This document shows positions 48,961-62,023 of a stretch of 64,000 bases of DNA, piece after piece. The stretch spans positions 62,001-126,000 of the forward strand of contig JAHLTZ010000011.1 in NCBI GenBank assembly GCA_025786725.1. The letters are read 5' to 3'. Source of the DNA: Syncephalis fuscata (lineage: Eukaryota; Zoopagomycota; Zoopagomycetes; Zoopagales; Piptocephalidaceae). Numbering within the stretch: the first letter of the stretch is position 1; each line of letters starts with the position of its first letter. The position numbers were made by a program, and so were the translations under genes. Under the pieces are notes generated by a model. The model was not told where the DNA came from and searched no databases. It worked only from the letters and a program-made list of their open reading frames with translations.

Positions 48961-49111
48961 AATTTAATCACAAAATTTTAATTATATAACAAATGTAGTT
49001 ATTGATATGCTTTTGTTTTTTGTAAGTATTTAATTGGTATTCATTATTACAACCATGGTTTATTTAATAAAAGTAATAATAAACATTATAATCAACTAAT
49101 AAATCAACATG

Positions 49112-51276
49112 TTACATAGCAGAAGATGAAGGTGGTGGTGGCGACGATGCTGGTGATGATAATATTGTTGACGTTGATGCTTTTAACGGTGGATCCACAA
49201 ACTGACGGCCTTTGAGCTGAACTGGTAAATAAAGCTGCGTTTCTTTCCATTCGTAGTCTATTAGTTAGTTGTATCGTTAGTGTAGCTTGGTAAATCAATA
49301 GATTATTGATATTTGACTCACCAGGAGGATATTGGTAATCAGTACCATAGTTCATCGATTTCATTAGTTGAGTAGGGGCATTTCTTAGATGTAGGGGAAC
49401 TGGCCACGACTCTTCCGTCTCTACCACTGAACGGATGGCCATAAGTGCATTCTTAACACGAATACTCTTGGGCGCCTCAGATAAGTAAATAGCACAATGA
49501 GATAGTGCATAATCACACTCGGGTCGACCCAATACTTGGCAGGCTTGAAATGTTTGATTGGCCTAATAAAATGGTTTTTATTTCGTATAAAAAGACTTGT
49601 TTACATAAACACTTACTAGTGAGAGGGCCTGTGAATCGGCCAGACCAATATCTTCTGATGCAAATATAACCATACGCCGAGCAATAAAAAGCGGATCCTC
49701 TCCACCAGCCAACATACGACCCATCCAATACATAGCAGCATTAGCATCGCTAAATAAGTTGTTAGCACTGTTTCTATATCCATCACAGCTAATCTTACCT
49801 GCCACGCATACTTTTAATCATAGCCGAGGCCAGATTGTAATGCTCTTCTCCTGCTTGATCATACAGTAAATGCGATTTTTTAAACGCCTTTTTTATCGTT
49901 TCTTTATTTAATTCCACTCCAGAGCTGATGCAAATATCACCAGCTAGTTGTAATGCTTGTGCTGCTACACGGGCTAAATGTATTTATTCAGTTGCTATTA
50001 CTTATATCTATAACGATACTCCATCAACTTACCATCGCCATCGCTCATTAAAGCCAAGTGATCAAGTGCATCTGTATCAATGGTAATTGCATGTTTTTGG
50101 GCCAGTAGCTGTGCACCACGATCGAGTATTTGACGAATATCATCTTTTGTCAATCGACCAAGTGTGAATACACGGCAACGACTTAATAGTGCCGAGCATA
50201 AACGAAATGATGGATTTTCAGTCGTGGCACCAACCAAAATAAAGCTGCCTCGTTCTACATGTGGTAGAAATATATCCTGTTGTCCACGATTTAGCCGATG
50301 TCTATTAAAAAATAAAATAAAAGAGCCAAATAGCATTAATGTCAATATAAATGTATATAAATATAGCAATTACATTTCATCAACAAATAAAATTGTACGC
50401 TTTCCAGTCAAAGCCCGATGATTTTTAGCACGTTCAAATGCTTCTCTAAACAAGTACTAATTAACATAATGCCAATAATATCAATGGTAAATTAACTACC
50501 TTAAATCAGCTACATTATTAACACTGCCGCTCATTTCTCTAAATGTCGCATTTGTATACTCGGCTATAACCTTTTTGACTATTATTATAGGCAGTTTAAT
50601 TATATAATGACTTACTCTAGCAATAGATGTCTTGCCCGTTCCTGGTGGCCCCCATAGTATCATGGATCTATTCAACTAACAGATAAGCATATTTTATTCT
50701 ATACACTATTGACTTACGGAATACGATCCGTATAATTAAATGTCGTAACAATCCATTGGGGCCTATAAGATCAGATTGACCCACTAAGTCATCTAAACAA
50801 CGCGGCCTTAAGCGTTCTGATAGCGGTAAATGTTCATTATTAATTAATGCAGTTGAGGGTGATTTTGATGTCGATGGTGGCGGTGTCTTGACTATAGATG
50901 CTGGTGTTGTAGACGATTTAATGGGTGTAGTTGCAGTTCTAAGCATAGAATAGGCCGGCTTTAATGGGCTTTGTGCTGTTACTTCATCTTTATTATTATC
51001 TGCTGAAGCTGTAGCTCGTTTTTTGATACGCGCTTCAACTTCTATTATCTGCGCTTCTTTTTCCTGTCTTGATACAAATGGCGAATCTGAATCGTATTCC
51101 CGTTTACCAAATATGTTTTTTAACGAGCCTGTTCGACTGACGGACTGTTTATTGCCATGCTTTAATGCATTTGCGTCAGTCTCGTCGGTTTGAATAGCGT
51201 GTCGTGTACAGCCTGAGTCAATATGATCATTAATAGTGGCTGCCTGTGTCCATTTATTACATACTGGACATTCCAC
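49112..51276 (-). CDS. MGS1: WRNIP1/Mgs1-type AAA+ ATPase with UBZ zinc finger
   Basis: Replication-fork protection ATPase of the RarA/Mgs1/WRNIP1 family. Nine exons. The N-terminal UBZ finger CPVCNKW...INDHIDSGC binds ubiquitin in homologues. A Lys/Ser/Thr-rich linker follows, then the AAA core: [20 protein letters not shown], Walker [11 protein letters not shown], Walker [15 protein letters not shown], sensor 1 GATTENPSF. The C-terminal region carries [34 protein letters not shown] and [20 protein letters not shown], all diagnostic. Exon 3 uses the acceptor AAAAAG before GTTATAGCC, giving [13 protein letters not shown] as in RarA. One frame break at 50738-50740 (an AAA/TTT run) lies just before the Walker A exon and is probably a missing base. 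The tail is Ser/Pro-rich. Confidence 0.93.
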
Positions 51277-51854
51277 TGTTTATTTGCGTTATTATAAGCT
51301 GAACAGCCTTGCCTTTGTATTGCCGTATAAGCGCTTACCATGTTGGTTTTCTTTTGTTATCATTGGCGTGTTACTGTTGTTATGGCTATTTTGCCTATAA
51401 GGAGCTAAAAGAAAAATAAAAGTTAGGGAATAATGTTTACCAATAAAAACGGCGAATCTTTTTCGTGCCAATCGAAGCTTACCGCTACGTTTTCCATAGC
51501 CCCTTCTAGTCGCGACTCGTTCTACAACAACATTGTCTCCACGACTTTAATTCAAAGTACGTATGTGTGTGTATGTATGTATATATGCATACACTTGAAT
51601 ACTGAAGTATAGGGATTGTGTCTTTTATTCTAAATATTCCTTATTTACCACCGTTCTCTGTCAAGCCTGCCTTCAGGTTGAACAGAACATATCAACAATA
51701 GTAACAACAACAACAACAACCGCTTTGATTATAGCGAGAATAGTATAATAATTGACGCACCATCTCGTGAAAACTACGGCCATTTATACTAAAAAGACAT
51801 CACAAAGGTAAGTGTTGTTTATATTTGTATTGGCTTTTGAGTAACGCTGAGTCT
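51277..51854. promoter_or_regulatory. Divergent promoter, Mgs1 / Aurora kinase
   Basis: About 580 bp with a TATG-type run near 51562-51590 and an AAC-triplet run at about 51703-51720. A GTAAGT at 51809 could start a 5'-UTR intron of the kinase gene. Confidence 0.4.
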
Positions 51855-53692
51855 ATGTCGGAATTAAAGCGAGATCCTTCAAGCATGACTACAGGCTGGC
51901 AATCATCCAGCTCATTATTTTCACGCCCTCGGCCTGTTGCGTCTGGCAGTAATAGTAATAGTAGTAGTAGTCATGGTAATAGCTTGACGTCGTCTACGGC
52001 TCGCGGCGTAGCTTCACAGTCACAAACGGCTATGTCGTCGACAGCAGCCGCTGGACTTGCCGCAACTAATAGACCTTACTTGACGGGACAGTCTAGCACG
52101 ACGACGACGACAGCAACAACGGGAGGCACGCACACGACGAATGGCCGTATGCCGCAACGATCTCGTGATCCATCAACGACCAGTTCACAAACACAGGCTA
52201 CCAGCACGTTGACAGGCGGTGACTGGGGCCATTCCGAATCGCATGGCACTAATGTCAAGTCATCATTTCGCGGTGCCGGTCTATCCACATCAAAGGCCAC
52301 AACTGCCGCATTAGCTATGAATGGTGGTGGTGGTGCAGTTGCCAAATCGGCTTCTTCGTCTACTTCATCACTAGCCACCGTTAGTACAACATCGGCTAAT
52401 CAGGAAGCAAGTACAAGTAAACGATCAGATACAACACAAAAGTCGGCCTATTCATTAAATGGCGCATTAAAGCGTGAATTGTAAGTAGCGTTATTAATTG
52501 ATTATTATTAATATTTAATTTATTAATATTAATTTATACAGACTGCGTACCAATTCAGCTGATAGTGGTCTAGGCACAGAACAGGGTGCTGCGGAACGCA
52601 CTTGGTCTTTGGCTGATTTTGATGTTGGAAAAGCGCTGGGTAAAGGCAAGTTTGGGCGTGTTTATCTGGCCCGAGAGAAGCGTAGCGGTTATGTCGTTGC
52701 ACTAAAGGTACTACTCAAGTCTGAACTACGACAAGCTCGTGTTGAAAAACAACTTCGTCGTGAAATTGAGATTCAATCGCATTTACGGTAAGATATCAAT
52801 TCAATATATATATTACTTTATATGCATACTGATTAATGTCAATTATAGACATGAACACATTCTAAGGTTATATGGCTATTTCTACGATGAAACACGAGTT
52901 TATTTGATCTTAGAATTTGCTGGTAAAGGTGAAATGTATAAAGTGCTTAAAGCCAAAGGACGTTTCGCTGAAGCAGATGCTGCTAAAGTAAGTTATTAAC
53001 AAATATTAGTTTACAAAGTGGTTGACTATGACCAACAATTATGCTATATTAGTATATTGGCCAAATGGCTAAAGCATTGCAATATTTGCATCGTAAACAC
53101 GTAATACACAGGGATATTAAACCGGAAAATCTGCTACTTGGCATTCATGGTGAATTAAAGATAGCCGATTTTGGCTGGTCTGTTCATGCTCCTTCTCATC
53201 GGTACGTATTAGCGTATTTGAACAATAATTGGCCATTTAATGATGCTGATAATTATGTTGACGTTTTTTAGACGCACTACACTTTGCGGTACACTTGATT
53301 ATTTAGCACCAGAAATGGTTGAAGGCCGTGAACATAGTGACAAGGTAGATTTATGGAGTCTAGGCGTGTTGGCCTATGAGTTTCTTGTAGGTGTACCGCC
53401 ATTTGAAGAGGCTGGCCACAATGCTACTTATCGTAGAATAGCCAAAGTGGATCTACGTGTACCAAATTACGTATCTGAACAGGCCAAAGATTTAATTACA
53501 CGGGTAAGTTATATTACTCAAAAGTATAATAATAGTAACAACAACAACAACATTTTATTTTATTAGCTATTAAAACATGACCCTGAAACTAGAATGAAGT
53601 TAGATGAAGTGCTGAAACATCCATGGATATTATGGGGTCAACAACAACAACGGACATCTTCATCGTCGGAGAAGGAGAATAACTGCGTATAG
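51855..53692 (+). CDS. IPL1: Aurora-family mitotic Ser/Thr kinase
   Basis: Mitotic kinase for chromosome segregation and spindle function. Exons 51855-52480, 52542-52787, 52849-52987, 53053-53201, 53272-53503 and 53567-53692 join in phase to 505 residues. The N-terminal 220 residues are Ser/Thr-rich and low-complexity. The kinase domain starts near residue 233: [18 protein letters not shown], beta-3 lysine in [31 protein letters not shown] and the Aurora activation loop [16 protein letters not shown], whose Thr is the autophosphorylation site. The C terminus ends SSEKENNCV, containing a KEN box likely used for APC/C destruction. A single Aurora is expected in fungi. The Met upstream at 51825 is possible but less likely. 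Confidence 0.93.
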
Positions 53693-53840
53693 AATATGGA
53701 GCTGGCCAATTAGACCACAAGTACAAGATATTATAATTCGGCAATAACTATATCTATTTGTGTGTGGATGTGTGTGGATGTGCATGTGCATGTATAAAAT
53801 ATTCATTTACTCAATATTTCATTGTTTATTTAAAAAAAGA

Positions 53841-55588
53841 CTACTTTTTTATACGTATAAATTCAAATACGAGATAGGCACCTAAAATATAAATGTTTAA
53901 TTTAACTATTAAATATTGAAAAACTATTATAGTATACCATTACTTACCCGCTACTTCCCATTCATCTCTGGATAATCCTTCACCATTATCGCCAATGACT
54001 TTCATACGTCTTAATAATTGATTGGCATTAGATCATTTAAGAATTTTTCATAGTATTGATGGAATGGTGTTCGTTGTACAAGTTGTAAGCCTTGTTCTTG
54101 AGCCAATCTATTCATTTATACAATGGATATTAAATGTTTAACATTAACTATTATATTAATAAACTACAAACTTACTTAACCAAAGTGGGGAAATGAACAA
54201 GATATTCTGGACAGCTTTCAATGGCATCCTCTAAATGAAACACATATCGATGTCCATAAGTTGGGAACGTAGTCTTTTGATCGAATTCAATGTAATAAAC
54301 GCTATTTCCAAACTTCAATCCGTCAATCGATTGTAGCTTTTTACTATTCTGCATTAATTAATGATACGTATTGTTGTGACACTACCATTGGGCCACCTAC
54401 GTTATCCAGTAGGCGTCAGGCAGTGTGCCTATCCAGCGGCCACCAGGTCTTAAGTAATCTGCTACATTCTTGACCATTTGACGCGCTTTATGCTCCGTTT
54501 CAAATGCATAATGTAGACAAAACTGCTGCGATACCATGTCGAATTTCTCGTCTAATGGAATTACTTGAGCAAGTGGATTCTATTAACAACATGCCATAGT
54601 AAATACAAATAATTTTAGCGTTCATTCGAATTATTGTAGTCGTTTATACTACCTCATAGCAATCAAGTGCATAGAAATCGGCATTAAATCGATTGTGCCT
54701 AATCTCTGTCCAGCGCCCACGTGCCTGCTCGACCGATACACTAGCAATATCTGTAAAGTAGATGATATTAGTGCCATATATACGTATATTTATTTATTTA
54801 TCTGTTTGCATATATATATAGATCGTATTTTTGTTATACTTACCCACACCAGCTAAATAATCAATACGAGCTTTTGTCCACTTTAATAGATCACCTCCTT
54901 TGCCGCAACCCATGTCAAGAACACGTTTTGTTTGACATTGTTTTGTAGTATGGGCGATTAATACTGATTTGATCCAGTTGTTAAAGCTACGTAGGCGATA
55001 AATAAGCGATTGTTGACGCTGTTCATGTGATTGTTGCTGATGTCGATTGTAATGGTCGGCTACATGGGCAGCATTGCCGGCTGCTCTTATTGCTGTTTGC
55101 GGACGCGCATACGGATGATAATGCTGTCCGTGATGATGATTTGTTCGTGCAGGATGGCCACCACCACTGCCACCACCGCGTCGATGACGGTAATGATCGT
55201 TATTGTTGTTGTTGTTGCCACTATGAGTAACAGAAGATGGTGGAAAAGATGGCATACTATGACTGTTATTAAAGGTAGGCTGTCCTACTGGAGGAAATCG
55301 CGGTATTGCTTCTGAAGGTTCACGCGGTCTATCGTTCGTGTTTTCTGGTCGGCGCTGATATGGATGGTGTTCCTGTCGTGAAGCGTGCTGTCTGATCGTG
55401 CCCGATCGACCAGAAGTAGTGTTTGGTAGTGATGTATCGGCTGAATTAGCTGAAGCCGTAGTGTTTGACACGGCTGCAGCTGATCGCGCTTTTTGAGCAA
55501 GCGAACTGCGCTTCTGTCTAGGCTGTTCCTCGCCCTCTGTTAATCTACTTTCTTCTAATGGCATGATGGCTGATTGTGAAGCTGACAT
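53841..55588 (-). CDS. ABD1: mRNA cap (guanine-N7) methyltransferase, Abd1 type
   Basis: Adds the N7 methyl to the mRNA cap in the nucleus using S-adenosylmethionine. Exons 55588-54844, 54750-54653, 54579-54401, 54343-54176, 54107-53948 and 53881-53841 give about 463 residues. The N-terminal 170 residues are low-complexity (poly-Asn, Gly, His). Core motifs: ADHYNRHQQQ, FNNWIKSVLI, SAM-binding VLDMGCGKGGDLLKW, DIASVSVEQA, a Q-F-C-L-H-Y-A-F motif, FGNSVYYIEF and the end motif RDEWEVAGAYLVFEF. Exon 4 uses AATAG before TAAAAAGC to keep phase. A one-base break near 54028-54031 separates YEKFLN from LLRRMKVIGD, which are contiguous in homologues. Confidence 0.92.
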
Positions 55589-55801
55589 GCAAAGAATTCC
55601 AGTAACTAAAAAAGAATATTGTAAAAAAATGGATGTTACTACTAATTAGTAGCTTGTTAATATTACATTGAATTAATTAACACCAAATGTTATAAGAGTG
55701 ATTTGATTATAACACTTTATTACTATACGAACATTCTTCTAATAAACTAGCAAATAGCTATCATTTGATTTAATAAGCATTATTTGTCTACTGGGTATAA
55801 A

Positions 55802-57022
55802 TTAGCTTTTTAGATCATTGGCTAAAGCTGGCCGTTTCGTATAGTCAATGATCATTAGTCGATACATTGTACTAATTAATGGCTCCCATGATTTTTTGAC
55901 AGCTTCGTTTGTAGTCACTGGATATAGTGCCAGTACTCGAGTACTATTGATTCTGCGCATGTATGCGCTGTAGGCTGCTGCTTGTTCACTCTTTGGCGCT
56001 GTAGTATCAATCACATCACTAAATGGTGCTTTTCCGGCCAGTGCCCTGTAGATGCATGCACCAATCGCCCAAGCGTCAAACTTCTGCAAATCGATAACGT
56101 TCAATGCAAAGGAGTCCGGTGATTGGTAGTAAGCTGATGTTCCTTCTCCTTTGGATGGTGGCTGTTTTTTCGTATGTCGATTCCATGTGTAGGATAATGT
56201 TTGAGTAAAGCTATAGTCAACAATGATGACTCGAGGTGGTTTTGCTACGTCCGAGTGACTAATAATAATATCTAATAATAAAATAGATTAATATAAGTAG
56301 TGTAAAGTATTAATGACATACTTTTGGGCTGTATGTTGCTATGAGCCAGTTTTGCATGATGAATATACGCTATACCTATATTCTGTGTTAGTTTAGCTTA
56401 AATGAATGTAAAGCCATACCATTCAGTATTTGCTCAAAAATAAAAGGCAACCAATTGCTCTTTTGGTCAATGTTTAATCTATCGGCATAGACGTCGAGTG
56501 GTTCTCCATCAACAAATGGAACAACCGAACAAGCACCGTTTGGCAATGGAAATACGTGTAAAAGCTCTGCAATAAATTGTCGTCCATATGCTTTGTCTTG
56601 TTTTAATTGTTTAGCTTTTTCAAAAGTCTATCTTTATACATCAGTAACTTGTAGTTAATTATTATTTTATCCTTTAATTGCTACCTTAAATACTTTGTGC
56701 AAACGTTTAATAATAGGCTTTTTAGCATTTAAATCTTTTACACATTGAACTATAACTTTAGCATCTCTATAATGGCCTATTGCCACTGAAGGATCATTTC
56801 CATCTACTGCATCAATAATAAGATCCTTTTGACCAAATGCGCTACTTTGGCCAATCGGAAACCTTACAAACAAAGCTAAAATACGTTTACTATAATACTC
56901 ACACTGTCATATGTTAAAAACTTACCCGATTCATCATTCGAATCCATCGATGTAGATGTTACCGATGGGACGGCAAGCGTAATCGTTGCTATCCACAGTA
57001 TTGTTATTATTGTAAAACGCAT
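55802..57022 (-). CDS. Secreted pseudokinase, paralogue of the 10.5 kb kinase-like protein
   Basis: Kinase fold with all catalytic positions changed, behind a signal peptide (FTIITILWIATITLAVPSV). Exons 57022-56926, 56875-56685, 56627-56420, 56375-56322 and 56271-55802 join in phase to 339 residues. The beta-3 lysine is replaced (VIVQC), the catalytic loop reads HSNIQPKN (Asp to Asn, Lys to Gln) and DFG is DYS. The activation-segment end is SPD. The C-lobe helix WAIGACIYRALAGKAPF is well conserved. Catalytic-loop introns sit at the same places and phases as in the gene at 10466-11746. It is therefore expected to bind partners or ligands rather than phosphorylate, which is inference. Confidence 0.82.
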
Positions 57023-59309
57023 CGATATCCAATATTTTTAAACTTATTCAATTAGCAAATAAAAGTCATAAAGCAGTAGAGAATCATACTAAAAACTTTT
57101 GATGTCTTGACATTAGTACAGTACCAACTTTGATTATCACCACGGGTATATTCCACATTTGATAACAATAGCACGTCTTTAACCATTCGTAGAATATAAA
57201 TACTAAACGGCGTGTATCAGACTACCTGTTATAGTCGTTTCATATGGATATGTAACTAAGGAGAATACAGTTAACTAGAGGATTAAAAGCTATGCCACAG
57301 CTTAATGTAACACATCTACGGTATGGCAGTGTGTAACTCGTTTGAAATCAGCGTTGTATTTGTTTGTCAATACCGTGACTATGTAACATGGGACACAGAT
57401 AGTCGTTTATATAATAAATGGCACTAATAATCGTGTTAATGTTTATTATATGGTCTGCCTGGTTACAACTAGCAGTCCATGCTAGGACAAATCGTCACAG
57501 TTGAACTTTAATACGTCGATGCAATAGCTCTCGCACATAGCAATCAACTAACAACAGCTTCTAAACCAGTCTCTGAACAGCAAAAACTTTTAGGCGAATT
57601 GCGGGAATGCAATTAATGAACCATCACCGGTTTTGGCCTGGCAAACATAGCAACAATCGTCATAGACATTGAGCAATGAAACAATCAAATGTAAAAATGA
57701 ATTCATTATTCTATCCAATGAAACACAGCCTAATTTATTGTTATACAATCAGCGATAGGTCGCTGACTATTAGTCTTTGCCCACCATTGGTTTATTTGCT
57801 GCAGCTGTTGCCAGTGCAACTGCCATTCGTACACAATACAAATACCAAGCCATTATAAGGATGACGTGGGCAGTGGTGGTGGTGATGTAGCAGCAATAGC
57901 TGTAGCTGCAACAGTAGGTGTTGTGATAGCACTATAGGTTAGAAATGCTCTGTGACTCCTGAACCACTGGTTATCAGTAGCATGGCTTGTTGATTGGACA
58001 ACGATCAGAGTCATAGATAAGAAATCCATGTGCTGATTCGACAAGAGCTGGTGTTGAAAATAAACATGTGACGCTACATCGTGGGAGCCATAATAATGAT
58101 AACTGTAAGCGCATGTGTGTATGTAGTGGCAAGTAGTACTAATGGCTACACACACACAATGAACATTAACGGATATCATTACAATTGCCGACTTGCGTGT
58201 AAACTGTCATGTTTCGCCTTTTGTCGCCTCACTTTTTGGCTACATTTTCACGTTTTATGTTCGTGCACTAGTATTATTTCCTTCCTTGTCATTTGAATCT
58301 TATGCACAGACAGAGCAAGTAGCAGGCGCCCACATAGAATACAAAACACATACACGCACCCACTTCAATACTTCGTTTGCTTTCTTGGTGACTGTGTCCG
58401 GGTCACTAAAACGACTGCTCCGATTTTGCCCGTGCTTGTTGAGTACTTTTTGTCTATATTAGCGATCGTCTCTCTCTCTCTTTTTCCTTTGACAGTTCTC
58501 CTCCTTTCTCTTTCCACTTTATTTAAAAAACGTCATTTCCACTTCTTATCATTCGTTAAACAACAACACGACCAGCAATCACTTTCACTTCTACCTTCAA
58601 CCAAACTAACATTATACTATTCTTCTACTACTGACCTCTTCAAACATTCTTTTTTCTCACAACTGCTTTTTCTTCTCTTTTCTTTTACTATCAATCGTTT
58701 GAGACACGGTTATTGTCGTGTATTCGATTTGAAGTCATAAGATAATACCCACCGCTATTGCTGCCATTACTACTGCCACTACTATCACCACCACAATATA
58801 TTAAGCTTCAACTGCTACTTTGCACTTGATAAGCAGTGACATTAGCTTTGGTGCATATAGTCTAGACTGCTTGTACGATTACTTCGATTGTTCGTGTATT
58901 GTTACTGCTTTTTTTGTTCACATTTGGCAAATATCTGTTTTTTTGCTGTGCGATCATAGCCATTACGTTTGCCATTGACTGGTAGCAGGCTTCTATTTCG
59001 TGTGTTTGTGTGTGTATGTATCTTGTGTTATTGTATTAGTGTTGTAGCCAATAGTGTATACACTTGGTCAGCGAGTGATAGCTGCTATCTACATAACACG
59101 CATTGTCATACAATAGTCGTTACGGCCGTATACAATTAACCGTCGAACGTGTGCACGATACTTGTAATAGTGATACAAATACAAGCAAGTAAATCCAGCT
59201 GGGTGAATGCTCCCATCTTGTCTTTAGCTGTTGAATCATAACAGCTGTGGCAGCAAGAATAACAACGCCATTTAAGTATAGTCTAAACAACTAGCCAGTA
59301 CAACAACGA

Positions 59310-59341
<32 letters not shown>

Positions 59342-59373
59342 CTATTTACGTACTTTCTTGTCAAAAAACGGGT
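57023..59373. other. Long intergenic region, probably promoter and leader of the large kinase
   Basis: 2.35 kb. From about 58190 the plus strand is pyrimidine-rich (CTCTCTCTTT, TTCTCCTCC), typical of leaders of highly regulated genes. Many short overlapping frames (57676-58740) have Thr/His/Phe-rich, low-complexity products and no domains. Confidence 0.4.
59313..59342. repeat. (TA)n microsatellite 30 bp upstream of the kinase start
   Basis: About 15 tandem TA units between 59313 and 59342, in the 5' flank 32 bp before ATG 59374. Confidence 0.95.
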
Positions 59374-62023
59374 ATGTCTAGTAATTGGTTGAAGTTAGAC
59401 GATCGTTTAATTACTACACCTGTTAGCTCTAATACTACAACAAGTAGTAGTGGTAATCATAAATACACCTCATTTTCAGCGTCGTCGTCGTCATCTTCAT
59501 TGTTGTCAGCGTCGTCTACATCGTCTATTAGGCCAGCATCTACTTTACTGTTGGCTGAAAAGACATCAAATAGCTTTTCTTCCAACCATTTGATATCTTC
59601 CTCCTCTTCACCGCTACCAAGAATGCCAACAGGTAGACCGGAGTTTCATGTGCCTCATTTGCACTTGGACGTTTTAAATCATTCTTCTCTTTCGTTGCTG
59701 AGACCATCAAGTCCAGCTCATATGCATGGTGTGCCTACAACAGCTGTTGTAAACACCTGTACGGAATCGGCATCGGCCACCAGAAGTGACCAGACCATGT
59801 CACCTGAAATTACTACTCATAACGACAAGGTGTTGGCACCGTCGTCATTTCTACGACGTTATTTGCGCATGATTCATCGTCGTGATAATGAATCTACCCA
59901 ATCATCACTATCCAGACAATCGTCTAGATGTTCGTCGCCTTGTGTAGACTCTAGAAAGGAGCAGCAAGTTGCCGATCGTGACTTGCCTTCTTTATCGAGT
60001 ACACGTCATTTAGATGGTAGGTTTAAATAGCGTTTATAATGCCAATTTATAAATAATCGAATTTAATTAATGATTAATGCTTATTTTACTATAGAACCAA
60101 CTGTATTGTCTCAAGGTGGACCAGCCATTGCCAGTCTAGAACGATTTATAAACGTTGAACGCCGTGGCCGTTCACTGAGCGAACAATTACGCCAAGATGC
60201 ACAACGACATGAATTAAAAGAAGATTGTTTTACTAGAACTAATTCACCGCAAAAAGAAATGCCACGGGCCATTCCATCGCCTCTATCTTCGTTTAAGCTT
60301 ACTTCGCAGCTTCAGACACAGCGACGACAATCAAGCCAAGATAGCTTGAATAATACGCACTGGAACAATGATAAGCTACTTGTAATGACCGATCCTGCTC
60401 TAGTGGACGCGGCTGTAGGCCGTACACTAACTGGCGAGCTGCCTTCTCCTTGCCTAAGCCAAGCTTCTACAATGTCGACCGTTTCATCACCCATCTGTAT
60501 GGATACCGTTTCATTTGATAGCAATCGCAGCAGTGCCAATAGCTCAGCTTTAAAACGTGAATCTAGCCGATCAAGGCCGGTTTTTATTATGCAAACGCCA
60601 CCAGTATCAGGTGAACGCCGTCCATTTACGTCAAATAATAATAACAACAATGGTCAGCTTCACCACGATCCACATGCTCTTAGATCAAAGGCACGTACCA
60701 TTACCGGCCATCGTCGGCAATTCAGTGCTCAACCATCGCATCCACAGCCAATACGCGCCATGTCTATGTACTCTGGTGGCCTTTCCATGCCACGTGTAAC
60801 AGCAGCTAGCTACGATCAATTACCTTATTCACCGGCCGTTTCATTTCTATCCATGTTTGCTCAATCTACCTGTAGACCAACTGAGGAAGAGGAAGAGATG
60901 CTACGTGAAGATGAGGCTGGCGATGAAGTAGGCGGCTACGTTCTAGGCCGTGAGCTATCGCGTGGACACTTTTCAACAGTACGTGAAGCCTACCACATTG
61001 AAGAGACCAAAGTAAAGATCGGACCCGTTGTCGTCAAGATTGTCCGTCGTGGTGATATTAGTTTAGAAGCATTTCGACGAGGAGCTGACAATAAAACGGT
61101 CGATTCCACAGCCTGTGCACCTAGTCGTTCCGATACTGACTCATCGGCCATAGAAACGACTGAAGAGGCAATGCGTCGTGAATTGCAAATCTGGCGCCGT
61201 CTTCAACATCCAAATATCCTTCCACTTTTGGACTTCTTTGAATCACCTATGGCACTTTACGCAGTATCACCACGGTGCTCTAAAGGTAGTCTTTATCATG
61301 CATTGTGTCGTAGTCGTCGCGGCGAGCTAGGCGATACTCCTGGCGGTCTTCCACTAGATAAAGCACGTCAAATCATTGCTCAGCTAGCATCGGCCATTCG
61401 ATATCTACATTATGACGCGGCAGTGGCTCATGGCGATCTTAAATTAGAGAATGTACTAATTAATGCGATGGCCATATTCAGCTTATTGATTTTGGCCTAA
61501 GTCGGGAACTATTTGAAGATACATCATCGGCTTCACAGCAACAACAAACAACAGCACCGCCTCAGCATAACTGCTCAACGGCCGCTGGTTCATTGCCTTA
61601 TTGTGCACCTGAAATCATTCGAGGTGGTCAATTGATTACCCCTGCCTCTGATTGCTGGGCATTTGGTGTGATGGTCTACACCTTGTTGGTGGGTAAATTG
61701 CCTTTCCAAGATGCTTATGAGCCTCGTATGATATTTAAGATCATTCAAGCGGATTACGAGTTACCAGCTAGCGAAGAAGAGAGTGATGACACAAATGGTG
61801 GCTTTTGTAGTGCTGCTGACTGGGGTATGATGGGCGGTAGTAGTGACTATGACGAATCATCCTCTTCAACATGCAAATTACCATCTGCTGCCATTGATAT
61901 TATTCGTAATTTGTTATGCGTGACCCAGAACAGCGATGGGATGCACGTCGTCTCGTTACATGTGATTGGCTTAAAAAGATTGATGTGTTGCAAGCTATCG
62001 ATCTAGACCAACCGTCCAAATAG
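59374..62023 (+). CDS. Large Ser/Thr protein kinase, non-RD catalytic loop
   Basis: Regulatory kinase, family not identified. Exons 59374-60016 and 60095-62023 give about 857 residues. The first 500 residues are Ser-rich and low-complexity with many basic-directed Ser sites (RRQSSQD, SRQSSRC). The kinase domain begins near residue 510: GYVLGRELSRGHFSTVREA, VVVKIVRRG, ELQIWRRLQHPNILPLLDFF, catalytic loop HGDLKLENVL, LIDFGLSREL, APE and SDCWAFGVMVYTLLVGKLPF. There is an insert between beta-3 and helix C and another in the late C-lobe. Two one-base breaks (near 61466 and 61916) split conserved motifs before LIDFG and before RDPEQRW. Both are cured by a single extra base in a short run and are probably errors. 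Confidence 0.82.

Noticed and set aside
50585-50640. Apparent one-base shift between Mgs1 exons 2 and 3
   Set aside because: Using the AAAAAG acceptor gives the RarA-like [13 protein letters not shown] reading in phase.
54340-54401. Apparent frame loss between cap-methyltransferase exons 3 and 4
   Set aside because: The AATAG acceptor at 54344 restores phase and the family's WxxxKKL spacing.
57853-58740. Several overlapping frames upstream of the large kinase
   Set aside because: Thr/Phe/Ser-rich products of pyrimidine-rich DNA on both strands. No start or domain stands out.
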